NCBI GenBank assembly: GCA_016946835.1
Contig: JACVTC010000301.1
Location: 1-52,534, forward strand
Length of the DNA stretch: 52,534 nt
Source of the DNA: Neocallimastix lanati (nom. inval.)
Taxonomy: Eukaryota; Neocallimastigomycota; Neocallimastigomycetes; Neocallimastigales; Neocallimastigaceae
Direction: 5' to 3'
This document shows, piece by piece, positions 10,549 to 21,408 of this stretch (its first letter is position 1; each line of letters starts with the position of its first letter). The notes below the pieces were generated by a model that saw only the letters and a list, made by a program, of their open reading frames with translations, searched no databases and was not told the origin of the DNA. The position numbers and the translations under genes were made by a program.

Positions 10549-11246
10549 ATATCATTTGTTACTTTTATGAAAGTTACACAAAATACTCAGACTAACATTA
10601 ATTTATATAACATAAAATAAACACAATAACTAACTTAACCATAAAAAATAAATATAAATATACTTTAATTATATAATATATAAAATAATATTAATAAATA
10701 TATAAAATAATTATTAAGTTGTTTTCTATATAAATAAATTATAAAGTTAATAATTTGATAAAAAAAAAATAAAATTTATATTATTTATAGTTTTAAAAAA
10801 AATATGTAGCAAAAAAAATAGAAAAAAATAGTAGGCATAATCCATTTAACCACTTATTTTTATATTAAATATAAATATTTGAAATAAAGTAATAATTTTT
10901 TTTAACATATTTAAAAAAGAGTAAAACTATTTAAATAATTTTAAAAGGTATATAATTTTTTTTTATTATTTTTAAAATATTTCTAATAATAAATAAAAAA
11001 TTATATATGAAAGAATAAATAATATATAGATAAATAACTTGTTACATTTTATATAAGGAATTAAGACAATTATTAAAATTTTATATAAAATATATGTATT
11101 CATAATATTAATTTTTAAAAATCTAATTTTAATAAAATTATAAAAGAAGTTTTAAATAAAATATAATAATAAAGAAAAATATTCCTTATTTTAATGATAA
11201 TTAAATTAAATTAAATTAAATTAAATTAAATTTAAAAAAAAAAAAA

Positions 11247-14200
11247 ATGGTGAATTATCGATATTTAAATAATTATAGAGATAATAATATTAACAATATA
11301 TTTTTAAGAAGAAGTAATAAATTTAGTGTAAAAAAGGAAGAAGATTTAAATGACTATTTCAAAAATAATATTATTACCACAATAGGTAATAAACCAAAGT
11401 ATTCTTTTTTAAAAAATATCCTTGAAATTAAAAGTTGTAATCTTTTAAATTGTAAATTAGTATTAAATGGAAATGAAGTTGAATTTGAAAATGGAAAACT
11501 TATTACTACAACAGAAATAGTGAATAATGATGTTGATATTAAGATTTTAAAAGAATTAATTGAAGCAGAAACTAAGGAAATTAGAGAGATGATAGTTTTA
11601 CCTCTAACTCTCAATGCCAATTTATCTACTCTAGGCTACATCATGGATGTTGAACTTTTAAAAATTGTATCATTTTATGATAAAAATAATATTGAAAGAT
11701 TAAGTAAATATTTAATTTCGAAGTTTAAAGAATTCAATGATTCAGACGATGACTATAATCCTATTTATCCAAGTTTTCCTGGTGAAACTATAGATCCCAG
11801 TTCAATTTACCTATATTATTCTCAATGGCTTCATTACTTAGATCATTCCCCAGATTATGATAAAAAATCTCTCATTCCAAAAAGTTATCAATGGGGTATG
11901 AAAAAATTGGATCAAGAAGAAGAAAGTAATTCCAATTTTTTAAGTGAAATTTCAGTAGGAGATTCCAATGAAAAAAAACTAAAAATTATTTCTTATGGTG
12001 ACGAAGAAGAATTTTGTCAATCTATGATGGTACTTATGCAATCTTCAGAAAATTTTGTCGAAGAAGATGTACAAGATATTAATACATTTATGATTAAAGT
12101 AATAGATCACGAAAAATATATACCTAAACCAATCCTTAATTTAGAAAATTTAGCCCATGTCACCAACTCCTATCTTAATTATTTTCGTGGTAAAAATTTA
12201 CCATTTAATACCATTTATTCCTGGTTTAGTCATTTCAACATATCCTATGATGAAGTATTAATTATTGCTTTAGCATTTTCAAATCATTTTAATGTTGCTT
12301 CGAATCTTAAAAAATATAGAAAATTTGAATATTTAAGTGATACACATCAAAAAATTTTAATGAAATTTTTAAACGATTGCTCCGGAACTCATCGTTACAA
12401 TGAATTTTTAAAAAAAAAGAAAGTATGGTCAAGACTTTGTGGAACTATTTATACGGATAATTTTATGAAGGAATATCCAGAGTTGGTGAAAGATTTATTA
12501 AGAATTTCTAAGGAAGATGTTTTTAATTTTATTTCTATTAATCGATATCATAAATACATTGATTTTGATGAGGATAAAGAAGAAGGAAGTGGAAACAACA
12601 GCAGTAGAGGAAATTTAGATGATCTCTATAAAAAGGAAATTGAAAAAGCTTTAAAAAGCAATAGTGAATTTCTTTCTTCAGTTACTTTTAAATCTTGTAA
12701 TCTTTTAAGTAGTATTATTACAGTGAATGGGACTGATTATGAATTTGAAAATGGAAAATTATTATTAGATGAAGAGGAGGAAGAAGAGGATGAAGAGCAG
12801 ACGAACGAGAAGGAAAATGAAAATAATTCTAAAAGCAAGGAAGAATTATTTATGAAACCTTTAAAAAGTTTGATGAATAAGGCCACCAAACTTATTCGAC
12901 AAAAATTAAATATAGTTCTTTCTTTAAATGAAAATATTTCTAAATTAGGTTTTTGTATGGATATTCCACTCTTAAAGAAAATAGCGGTATATGACGAGTA
13001 TGAAATTGAAGAAATCTATCAATTAATATCTTCAGAATTAGAAAATATAACATGTTCTCGAATCAATTATATGCCACCTTATTATAATTTCCCTCGTAAT
13101 CATCTTTCCATAGAATTAACCTATAAAAGTTATTGTAAGTGGCTCCTTTCCTTGGAATTATTAAACTATGATCCAAATATGATTCCAACGAATTATAGAA
13201 CTCGATTTGAACAGTATCACGATGCTGAAGTTATAGAAAATGAAGTAAGGAATATCAAATTAAAAACTCTTTCTATCGGTCATAAAGATGAATTTTATCA
13301 AGTGATGATCCACCTCATGAGTGCCTCGGAAGCCATTTCCAAAGAAGATATTATGGATTTGCATTCCTTTATTAAGTATGAAGAGAATCGTTTAAAATAT
13401 ATTCCAGAAATGATTCCAAATAAAGAAAATCTTGCCAATATTATTTATCGATTGGTACTCTATTGTATGACTGAGTCACCACCTTTAGAGACCATTTTAC
13501 CTTATTATACTAATGTTAATGATGTCTTAAGATTAGCTTTGGTCATGTCTGGAAATCAAGCCTCCGATTTAGGAAGATCAGTAAAATTTAAATCATTTAA
13601 AAATTCAGAAAGAAGAATATTAATGACACTCTTGAATAATTGCCGTAACCGTTATGAGGACTTTATGAAATATAAAAATATGTGGGAAAGATTTTGTGAA
13701 CGAGTACATCCTTCCAAATTCAAGAATCTTTATCCTGACTTAATAAATGATCTACTGGGAAGTTATCGTATATTAGGTACTCCAGAACATAAAAAAATTA
13801 GAATGGAATATCGATTTTATCTTTCTCTCTATGAATTGGATGATCGATTTAAGGAATATAAAGAAAAGGTTCGTAAGTATGTTAAAGAATTAAAAAAAAA
13901 AAGAGAAGAAGAAAAGAAAAAGGAACAAGAAAAGAATGAAAATACAACTAGCACAACAAATAATACTATGAACACTACTTCTAATACCAATGATAATAAT
14001 AATACTAATGATAATAACAATAATAATGAAAGTCTCATTAGAATTCGTGAAAGATTGAATGTAATAAGAAATGATAAGATTTTTAATAATATAAATAAAG
14101 TATTAGGTGTGAGCGATCTTTTTAATATTTCAGAACATCAAACATTCTTAAAAAAATTTAATAGTATTGAAACTATGCCAAAGGATATAAGAGAATATAT

Positions 14201-16244
14201 TCATCAATATTTATTGACAATTGCAGGCGTAGCCTATAGCAATCTATTAGTTATTATTAATAATAATTTTCTAAATAATAGTAACTGTATTTATTGGGAT
14301 TCAGAAAAACGAAAAAATATGGTTAAAAAAAATTATGAAATGGTGTATGAAGGATTACCGGAAATTTTAATTCATCATAATGAAACTATTTTACCTACAC
14401 TTAGAAGAGAACTTTTAGAAAAAAGAATTCAGGAGCTTCAACCATTCATTTTAAAATTAAATAAACAAAATCTTCAATATAAAAAGGAAAGACCAACATT
14501 TAATTCTCAATGGACTGAATTTATGGTCAATCAACAAATAAATGAAGCCGCTCATTTGTTATCTCAAAAACCAGGAGTTTATCTTCGTCATTTAGATGAA
14601 TTAATTACAAAGAGTCAAAATGAGGAGGAAATTAAAGAAATTATAACTTTTTTAGAAAAGGTAGCTCAAAAAGCTTCCGTTAAGGTACTGTTAAGTGTTA
14701 TGGGCTATTTCCAAAATAGAATAGGAAAAAAAATGAATATGAGAGCTTTTCTTATTAAAAGTAATGATAATAGTAAAAGTAATAATAAGAAAGAGAGAGG
14801 AAGAAATGGTCATGGTAATTCCTCTATAAAAAGTTCCATTTATTATACAGATAAAGTTAAGGAACCTCTTAGAGAAGAACTTTGTCATCAAATAATTAAA
14901 ATTATTGATGAAGCTCTTCTTCAAAAATTTAAAGATAAATCTCCATTCCATGGAGTTTATATTAGTCCAGAACTTCAAAAAATGTATATTCCTTTTGATC
15001 TCAGAAATGCTAGTAAAGGTTTAGAAAATTATACTAAAGGATCTCGATTAGATCTTTCCTTTAAAAATATTACTCAAGAAGAAAAGGAACAAATGGTAAA
15101 GGATGCAGAGATTGCACTTGAAAAGAAACAAGCCGAAGAAAAACAAATGTATGATAAGAAAAAGAAGCATGAAATTGATCTCATCAATTTGAAATCAAGA
15201 ATAAGTAAGAAGGAAAAAGAGATTGAAACGAAATCTAAAGCAATAAATACTCAAAATAAATCAAAAAAAGAAATAAAACAAATCCTAAAACAATTGAATA
15301 AAGAATTAGAAAAAGACCGAAGAATAGAAACACGTTGTAGAAAAGATTTCAATACCGCCTCAGTAAAATGGGAAAATCTAGAAAAACAGGTTCAAAAGCT
15401 TGAAAAGGATTTAGAGGATAAAAGAAATTGTCCAATCGGTGTCAGTTATAAAAGTATTAGACTTTTCACCCTTGGATTTTCTAAATTAATTCTTGAAATA
15501 TATGATGAAGATTATAATATGATGGCCCTCATTACTAAGAACTCCGATTCCGATTATGGAACCAGTTATCAAAAACAATATCATCTATTTTTTGGTGAGG
15601 AATGGTCCACCGTATATGCCGATATAGATATTGATACCATTTTAGAACAGAAAGGAAGATATATTATGGTAAATATAGGTTCCGATTGTTGTTCATCTCA
15701 ATTTGGATGGATGGAAAGAGAATTTGTTCATTCCGATGAACCTTTTGAACCATCAACGGTTCGTCAAACCATTCAATTAAACTATCAAGGAGAAGCCAGT
15801 CCTATCGTTCTTGATTGTAAAACTCGTGAATTTATCTGGTTGGACTATTCATTCCCTCAGAAATATTATGAAAAGTTTGTTATAGCTTATCATCGATATA
15901 AAAAAATGATGCGTCATCTCAACGCTAATAATTATCAACCTGATGATGTTTATTCTGAAGAAAAAATAATGACTACAACGGATAATTATAATAAATTATT
16001 AGCTCTTAATTCGAAGATTAAAAAGAGTATCTTTTATTACTTTATGGAACCCATACGACTTTCAATAGCTGATTTAATTCAAATTCATATTCAAGCCAGA
16101 GGAGGAAAGTATTTAGAAAAAGAAGAAGATTTAAGAGACGAAGATACTGCCTTTTACCCTTATATGCCTTATATTAAGAAAGAAAAGGTACATTATATTA
16201 ATTGTAATCAATTAGAAGTTCTACTATCCGATTATATGAATTGA
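11247..16244 (+). CDS. Large MXAN_6230/SCO0854-like protein, 1665 aa, intact (unit 2)
   Basis: One uninterrupted frame with no introns; the ATG follows a poly-A run and the frame ends TGA then TAA. The N-terminal module occurs twice. Residues 63-418 and 483-837 share SCNLL, EFENGKL (79-85 and 499-505), N.N.S.LG (123-130 and 561-568), a helical block with L(M)..LN.C (371-378, 792-799) and P.L..DLL near the end. Then come a Lys/Glu linker (about 870-898), a Thr/Asn repeat (899-928), a helical part with QKPGVYLRHLDEL (1107-1119) and SVKVLLSVMGYFQNR (1144-1158), KGSRLDL (1264-1270), a charged coiled coil (about 1276-1392) and a beta-rich end with DIDID and GRYIMVNIG (1459-1478). These patterns recall the bacterial MXAN_6230/SCO0854 family, of unknown function, which is annotated with a RING domain; no RING cysteines are evident here. 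No signal peptide or membrane span is seen, so it is probably cytosolic. The family call is from memory. Confidence 0.85.
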   Translation: MVNYRYLNNYRDNNINNIFLRRSNKFSVKKEEDLNDYFKNNIITTIGNKPKYSFLKNILEIKSCNLLNCKLVLNGNEVEFENGKLITTTEIVNNDVDIKILKELIEAETKEIREMIVLPLTLNANLSTLGYIMDVELLKIVSFYDKNNIERLSKYLISKFKEFNDSDDDYNPIYPSFPGETIDPSSIYLYYSQWLHYLDHSPDYDKKSLIPKSYQWGMKKLDQEEESNSNFLSEISVGDSNEKKLKIISYGDEEEFCQSMMVLMQSSENFVEEDVQDINTFMIKVIDHEKYIPKPILNLENLAHVTNSYLNYFRGKNLPFNTIYSWFSHFNISYDEVLIIALAFSNHFNVASNLKKYRKFEYLSDTHQKILMKFLNDCSGTHRYNEFLKKKKVWSRLCGTIYTDNFMKEYPELVKDLLRISKEDVFNFISINRYHKYIDFDEDKEEGSGNNSSRGNLDDLYKKEIEKALKSNSEFLSSVTFKSCNLLSSIITVNGTDYEFENGKLLLDEEEEEEDEEQTNEKENENNSKSKEELFMKPLKSLMNKATKLIRQKLNIVLSLNENISKLGFCMDIPLLKKIAVYDEYEIEEIYQLISSELENITCSRINYMPPYYNFPRNHLSIELTYKSYCKWLLSLELLNYDPNMIPTNYRTRFEQYHDAEVIENEVRNIKLKTLSIGHKDEFYQVMIHLMSASEAISKEDIMDLHSFIKYEENRLKYIPEMIPNKENLANIIYRLVLYCMTESPPLETILPYYTNVNDVLRLALVMSGNQASDLGRSVKFKSFKNSERRILMTLLNNCRNRYEDFMKYKNMWERFCERVHPSKFKNLYPDLINDLLGSYRILGTPEHKKIRMEYRFYLSLYELDDRFKEYKEKVRKYVKELKKKREEEKKKEQEKNENTTSTTNNTMNTTSNTNDNNNTNDNNNNNESLIRIRERLNVIRNDKIFNNINKVLGVSDLFNISEHQTFLKKFNSIETMPKDIREYIHQYLLTIAGVAYSNLLVIINNNFLNNSNCIYWDSEKRKNMVKKNYEMVYEGLPEILIHHNETILPTLRRELLEKRIQELQPFILKLNKQNLQYKKERPTFNSQWTEFMVNQQINEAAHLLSQKPGVYLRHLDELITKSQNEEEIKEIITFLEKVAQKASVKVLLSVMGYFQNRIGKKMNMRAFLIKSNDNSKSNNKKERGRNGHGNSSIKSSIYYTDKVKEPLREELCHQIIKIIDEALLQKFKDKSPFHGVYISPELQKMYIPFDLRNASKGLENYTKGSRLDLSFKNITQEEKEQMVKDAEIALEKKQAEEKQMYDKKKKHEIDLINLKSRISKKEKEIETKSKAINTQNKSKKEIKQILKQLNKELEKDRRIETRCRKDFNTASVKWENLEKQVQKLEKDLEDKRNCPIGVSYKSIRLFTLGFSKLILEIYDEDYNMMALITKNSDSDYGTSYQKQYHLFFGEEWSTVYADIDIDTILEQKGRYIMVNIGSDCCSSQFGWMEREFVHSDEPFEPSTVRQTIQLNYQGEASPIVLDCKTREFIWLDYSFPQKYYEKFVIAYHRYKKMMRHLNANNYQPDDVYSEEKIMTTTDNYNKLLALNSKIKKSIFYYFMEPIRLSIADLIQIHIQARGGKYLEKEEDLRDEDTAFYPYMPYIKKEKVHYINCNQLEVLLSDYMN

Positions 16245-16874
16245 TAAAAAAAAAAAATTATAATGAAACAAAGCAATATATTTATATATATACGTCATAT
16301 ATATAATATAAGTATTGATTAAATAAGAATTTAATAAAAATTTATAATAGTTATAATAATATATTAAAAAAATCTTTTTTTTTTAAATTTTAAATATATT
16401 TTATTTAGTTTCCTTATATATATATTACAGATATATATTTATAGTTATATTATTATTTTTTTTTTTTTTTTATAATATATTGATATAAAAATCGGAATAT
16501 TCAAATTTTAATAATTTTTTTTTTATATAATAATAAAATTAAATAATAAATATTAATAATAAATCAAATTTTATATATTATTAATTTTGTGTATTACTTT
16601 TAAAAAGAATTCTTTACTTAAAAATCAATATGTAATTAAATTTTTAATATGTATATTAATATTAATATATATATATAATATACAATATATTTAAATAAAA
16701 GTATAATATATATAAATTTTAAAATATAAATATAATATTTTTATTTTAAAAAACTATATATATATATATTAAGAAAAATTAAGAAAAAAAATATATATAA
16801 ATTTAAATATGATAGTAATAGAAAATAAAAAAAAAATAAAAAAAAAAAAATAAAGTTTATTTATAATATAAAAT

Positions 16875-17062
16875 CCACAAAGATTAGAACTCTTTTTCCA
16901 GGTCCATGGAAAAGGAATAGCCTATATCAGGTTTACTAATTACAATTTTCTGCGATTATGATGATAATCGATGGTTATCCTTTCTAAAGTAGATTCTAGT
17001 ACGAAAAGTGTAAATTAGAATACTGGAAGACTGTTGAAAGTGAACCTGATCTTTTGGAGTGT
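16875..17062 (+). ncRNA. Candidate structured RNA island, unit 2
   Basis: The sequence is identical to the unit-1 island, so all five helices are kept; identity also means that it gives no covariation test. The 19-bp partner at 377 has no counterpart in this unit. Confidence 0.33.
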
Positions 17063-17528
17063 TGCATTTCGTAACGTGGCTTGTAAATTTAAATTTGATT
17101 CATAATTTAACAGCCTATATCTTTTTCTTTTTTAAATTATTGTAAATTAATATATAAATAAAAATAGAAATAAATATAAATTGGTTAATTTTTTTTTTTT
17201 TTTTTAAATGAAATTTAGATATTATTATTAAATATTTATTAATTTTAGCAAAAATATTAAAATATATCTTAAATACTAAAATATATCTTTAAAATTAAAT
17301 ATTATTTTGTATTTTATTATATATTTTGTTAGTATTTTAACAGAAAATACTAAAATATAATAAATATTACCATATATTATTTTAAAAAAAGATATTAAAA
17401 TATTTTTTTATTATTTTATTATTTATTAAAAATTAAATATTATTATTTATTTATTATAATTTAAGCCACTCTTACATCAACGGTTTTTTAAAGTACACAT
17501 TTCATATAGAGCCACGTTACGAAATGCA
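17063..17528. repeat. MITE-like inverted repeat, unit 2
   Basis: The 19-bp arms 17063-17081 and 17510-17528 are unchanged from unit 1. The interior differs only by one base in the T run near 17190-17204. Confidence 0.5.
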
Positions 17529-17787
17529 CCACTTCTGCTTTAAACTTGATATGTAGTAACATTGGAATATGTTCAATTAATAATGATAGTGGTGCATTTC
17601 GCCAATTTTTGAAAACATGTGGCGCATTAAAATGTGGCATTTCGCCAAATTGAAAATTATTAAATAAATAAATCAATAAATAAAATATTATTAAATATTA
17701 TTAATATTGAATAGAAACAAGTTTAAAAAAAATTATTTTGAATAAATATTTATTTATTTATTCATTTATTTATATCAATACTCCATT

Positions 17788-17832
17788 TGGCGAAATGCAA
17801 CCTGGCGAAATGCAATTTGGAGAAATGCAACT
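17788..17832 (+). repeat. Three tandem GAAATGCAA 15-mers, unit 2
   Basis: Same three copies as in unit 1, without change. Confidence 0.75.
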
Positions 17833-18543
17833 CTCCCATTAATAATATCATGTAGTATCTACATATTATCGTTGTAATTAATCTATTGTTTTTTTACTTT
17901 AGAATTATTTTGTATATGTATTTTTCTATTTAAACTCACATGTAGCTATTGTAAAATGGAAATATAGGAGATTGATTCTCTCCAAAGTTTGTATTTAAGA
18001 CATTATTTAGCGGATGGGAATCTTTTTATATTTTTTCACTACTAACATTTTTTTCTTTACATGTACATTCTAGTTATTATATGATTATTCAATAGAAAAG
18101 TTTTACGTTTTAAAGAGCTTTATTAATTGAAAAGAAAACAATTATTGAAAAGATAAAAAAAAAAAAAAAAAAAAAAAAAAAGATTATTCATTATAATAGA
18201 ATATACAAGTGGCTTATTTTACTTAAATATCTTTGCACAAAGATTTTTGAATCGATAATTTTCTAACCCTTGTGAAAAATTATAAATATTATTACAGCAA
18301 TGCAAGATAAAATCAATACTTTATAAAATCAAACATTTACAAAATCATCAAGAACAACGATATAATTCAAGTTTTCATATATTCAACACTACCATTTTTT
18401 TAATATTATTTATAGGGAGTTTATTTTCTCTTTTATTTTTTTTACTTTTATTTTATTATATATATATTAAAAACAAAATAATTATCTATTTTTATTTTTA
18501 TTATTATTTTTTATTTTTTACTTCTTTTATTTTATTTTTTTAG

Positions 18544-18638
18544 GCTTACCTTCTCATTCGGATCAACTGAATCGATTTTCTGAACATTATCGTGAACTAG
18601 TTTTTGATGTTACTCACCATAGTCTGGATAATGAATAA
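18544..18638 (+). CDS. Possible 3'-terminal exon, unit 2
   Basis: The polypyrimidine-TTTAG at 18543, the open frame and the TAA at 18636-18638 are all preserved. The preceding T-rich tract is one base longer than in unit 1. Confidence 0.3.
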
Positions 18639-18738
18639 AAAAAATTACTTTATATTTAAACTTTTATTATTTGTTTTATTTTATTCAATTTTAACTAATA
18701 TCACATTTTATAAAAGCTTTAAATTATATTTAAAAGAT

Positions 18739-19092
18739 AAATAAAATAAAATAAAATAAATAGTTGAAATATAAATATAAAGTACAGATTAAATAAAATA
18801 AAATATAATAAAATAAAATAAATAGTAAAATATGAATATAAAGTACAGATTAAATAAAATAAAATAAAATAAATAGTAAAATATGAATATAAAGTACAGA
18901 TTAAATAAAATAAAATAAAATAAATAGTAAAATATGAATATAAAGTACAGATTAAATAAAATAAAATAGAATAAAATTAATAGTAAAATATGAATATAAA
19001 ATACAGATTGAATAAAATAAAATAAAATAAAATAAATAGTAAAATATGAATATAAAGTACAGATTGAATAAAATAAAATAAGATAAAAGAGA
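18739..19092 (+). repeat. TAAAA minisatellite, unit 2
   Basis: Same order of repeat variants as in unit 1, so the minisatellite has not changed copy number since the units separated. Confidence 0.85.
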
Positions 19093-20021
19093 ATTCTTTT
19101 ATTTGATACTTTTATTTGATACTTTTATTTGATACTTTTATTTTATTATATAATTATATATATATATAGTATGATTTCAACAAAAATTATATAAATATTA
19201 ATTATAATTAATATCAGAAAGATTATTTTTTTTTTTTATTTTTAAATATTATTTAATTCACTGAAAAAATAAGGCAAAAAAAAAAAAAAATTTTTTTGGT
19301 TTTGGAAAATGCTTTTTTTAACAAATAATATAGCAATTAAATCAGATAATTACAAAATATTAAAAAATACAATATAAATTATATTAAATTTATGTTATTC
19401 CATTAGAATATCAACTATATTATTAGAAATATAAAAATTTATTAGTTTTATGTGATATTCGTTATGTATTGAATTTCTTTTACTATATATAATTTATAAA
19501 AAGTTAAAAAGTTATTTATTCAATTATTATACAAAAAAATTTATATATTATAATTTAGGTTTTAATTATTATAAAATGTGATAATTATATATTAAATAAA
19601 TGATAACTACAACATTATATTAAAACTTTCTAAATATAAAATATAATTACAAAGATTTAATATACAAGGTAATTTTTCTATGTATATTGAAATTATCATT
19701 TTCTGTAATAATTTATATGTAAAGTATTTTATTAAAGATTAAATAAATGATTTTTTCACAATCAATTTAAGCAAGTAAAAAAATAAATATTTATTTATAT
19801 AAATGATATAAAAAATTTTCTTAGTTAACCACTTTAAAAAAATATTATTTTAGTATTATATATTTACATTTTAACCTATAAATTAACCTAAATAGTTTAA
19901 ATATTTTTATATATGTTTTTTATGTATTAATATATTAAAGAATAATAAAATTAATTTAAATATATATATATTTATTTTAAAAAAAAATTGATTTAAAAAT
20001 TATTGTTTGATGTATAAATTT

Positions 20022-20139
20022 GTAATAATAATTATTAATAATAAATAATAATAATAATAATAAAAATAATAATAATAATTTATAATAAGAATAATTGGAA
20101 TAAGAATAATAATTTATAATAATAATAATAATAATAATG

Positions 20140-20179
<40 letters not shown>

Positions 20180-20220
20180 TAATAATAATAATGATAATAA
20201 TTTATAATTGATAATAATGA
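20022..20220. repeat. TAA tract, unit 2
   Basis: Same interruption pattern as the unit-1 tract. An unchanged microsatellite of this length indicates very recent copying. Confidence 0.85.
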
Positions 20221-20687
20221 TATATGTTGTTTATTTAATATAATAATACATATGTGTTATGGTTAACAAGGAAAAAAAAATAGATTTACACTAAACGTAT
20301 TTCAATATTTTTTTTATTATTTTATAATTACAATATTATTTCTACCAAAGAAAAACAATAACAAGAATAAGAATTAATATTAATTATTATATATAGTAAA
20401 GTATTAATAATATATAATTATAAATAGATATAATAAATAAGAATATATATAATAATTATATATATTATATGAATAATATAAACTATTTTATTATATAAAC
20501 TTTAATATTTTAAAATATAAAGTGTAAATTAATATTTAAGAAATATATATAAAAAATGTAATATAATAAATACAATATATAAATAATATAAAATACAAAT
20601 TATAATATAAAATATATAATAATATAAATTATTATAATAAGATATAAATTAAATATCTGAATATATAAATATTCAAATATACAAATA

Positions 20688-20719
20688 TGTTGCTACACAT
20701 ATTTGTATAATATCATTTG
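20688..20719. repeat. Junction hairpin, unit 2/3
   Basis: A 12-bp stem with TTGCTACA loop, 11 bp before the junction at 20731. Confidence 0.4.
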
Positions 20720-21408
20720 TTACTTTTATGAAAGTTACACAAAATACTCAGACTAACATTAATTTATATAACATAAAATAAACACAATAACTAACTTAAC
20801 CATAAAAAATAAATATAAATATACTTTAATTATATAATATATAAAATAATATTAATAAATATATAAAATAATTATTAAGTTGTTTTCTATATAAATAAAT
20901 TATAAAGTTAATAATTTGATAAAAAAAAAATAAAATTTATATTATTTATAGTTTTAAAAAAAATATGTAGCAAAAAAAATAGAAAAAAATAGTAGGCATA
21001 ATCCATTTAACCACTTATTTTTATATTAAATATAAATATTTGAAATAAAGTAATAATTTTTTTTAACATATTTAAAAAAGAGTAAAACTATTTAAATAAT
21101 TTTAAAAGGTATATAATTTTTTTTTATTATTTTTAAAATATTTCTAATAATAAATAAAAAATTATATATGAAAGAATAAATAATATATAGATAAATAACT
21201 TGTTACATTTTATATAAGGAATTAAGACAATTATTAAAATTTTATATAAAATATATGTATTCATAATATTAATTTTTAAAAATCTAATTTTAATAAAATT
21301 ATAAAAGAAGTTTTAAATAAAATATAATAATAAAGAAAAATATTCCTTATTTTAATGATAATTAAATTAAATTAAATTAAATTAAATTAAATTTAAAAAA
21401 AAAAAAAA

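Larger units (their letters stand above)
6090..11246. other. Spacer of unit 1 and 5' flank of the unit 2 gene
   Basis: The spacer opens with a poly-A run directly after the TGA stop and continues as very A+T-rich DNA to about 6716 with nothing recognisable. It then holds a structured island (6717-6899), an inverted-repeat cluster (6905-7673), mixed A+T-rich DNA with a long A run near 7998-8020, an exon-like segment (8382-8476), a minisatellite (8577-8930), plain A+T-rich DNA, a TAA tract (9861-10060), a hairpin (10517-10548) and the unit junction at 10569/10570. The stretch 10570-11246 is the leader of the next gene copy. The stretches 7680-8380, 8975-9860 and 10060-10510 contain no feature I can support. 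Confidence 0.8.
16245..21408. other. Spacer of unit 2 and 5' flank of the unit 3 gene
   Basis: The layout is the same as in unit 1, with only homopolymer-length differences, for example one extra T in the run near 16744 and one extra A near 16836. The junction with unit 3 is at 20730/20731. The leader 20731-21408 has a one-base longer poly-A before the ATG than unit 2. Confidence 0.8.

Noticed and set aside
11247-16244. Ciliate or other non-standard genetic code
   Set aside because: No in-frame TAA or TAG occurs in 1665 codons while CAA is frequent, and the frame ends in TGA followed by TAA.
11247-16244. RING finger in the large protein
   Set aside because: The bacterial family is annotated with a RING domain, but no Cys/His spacing of that type is visible in either N-terminal module here.
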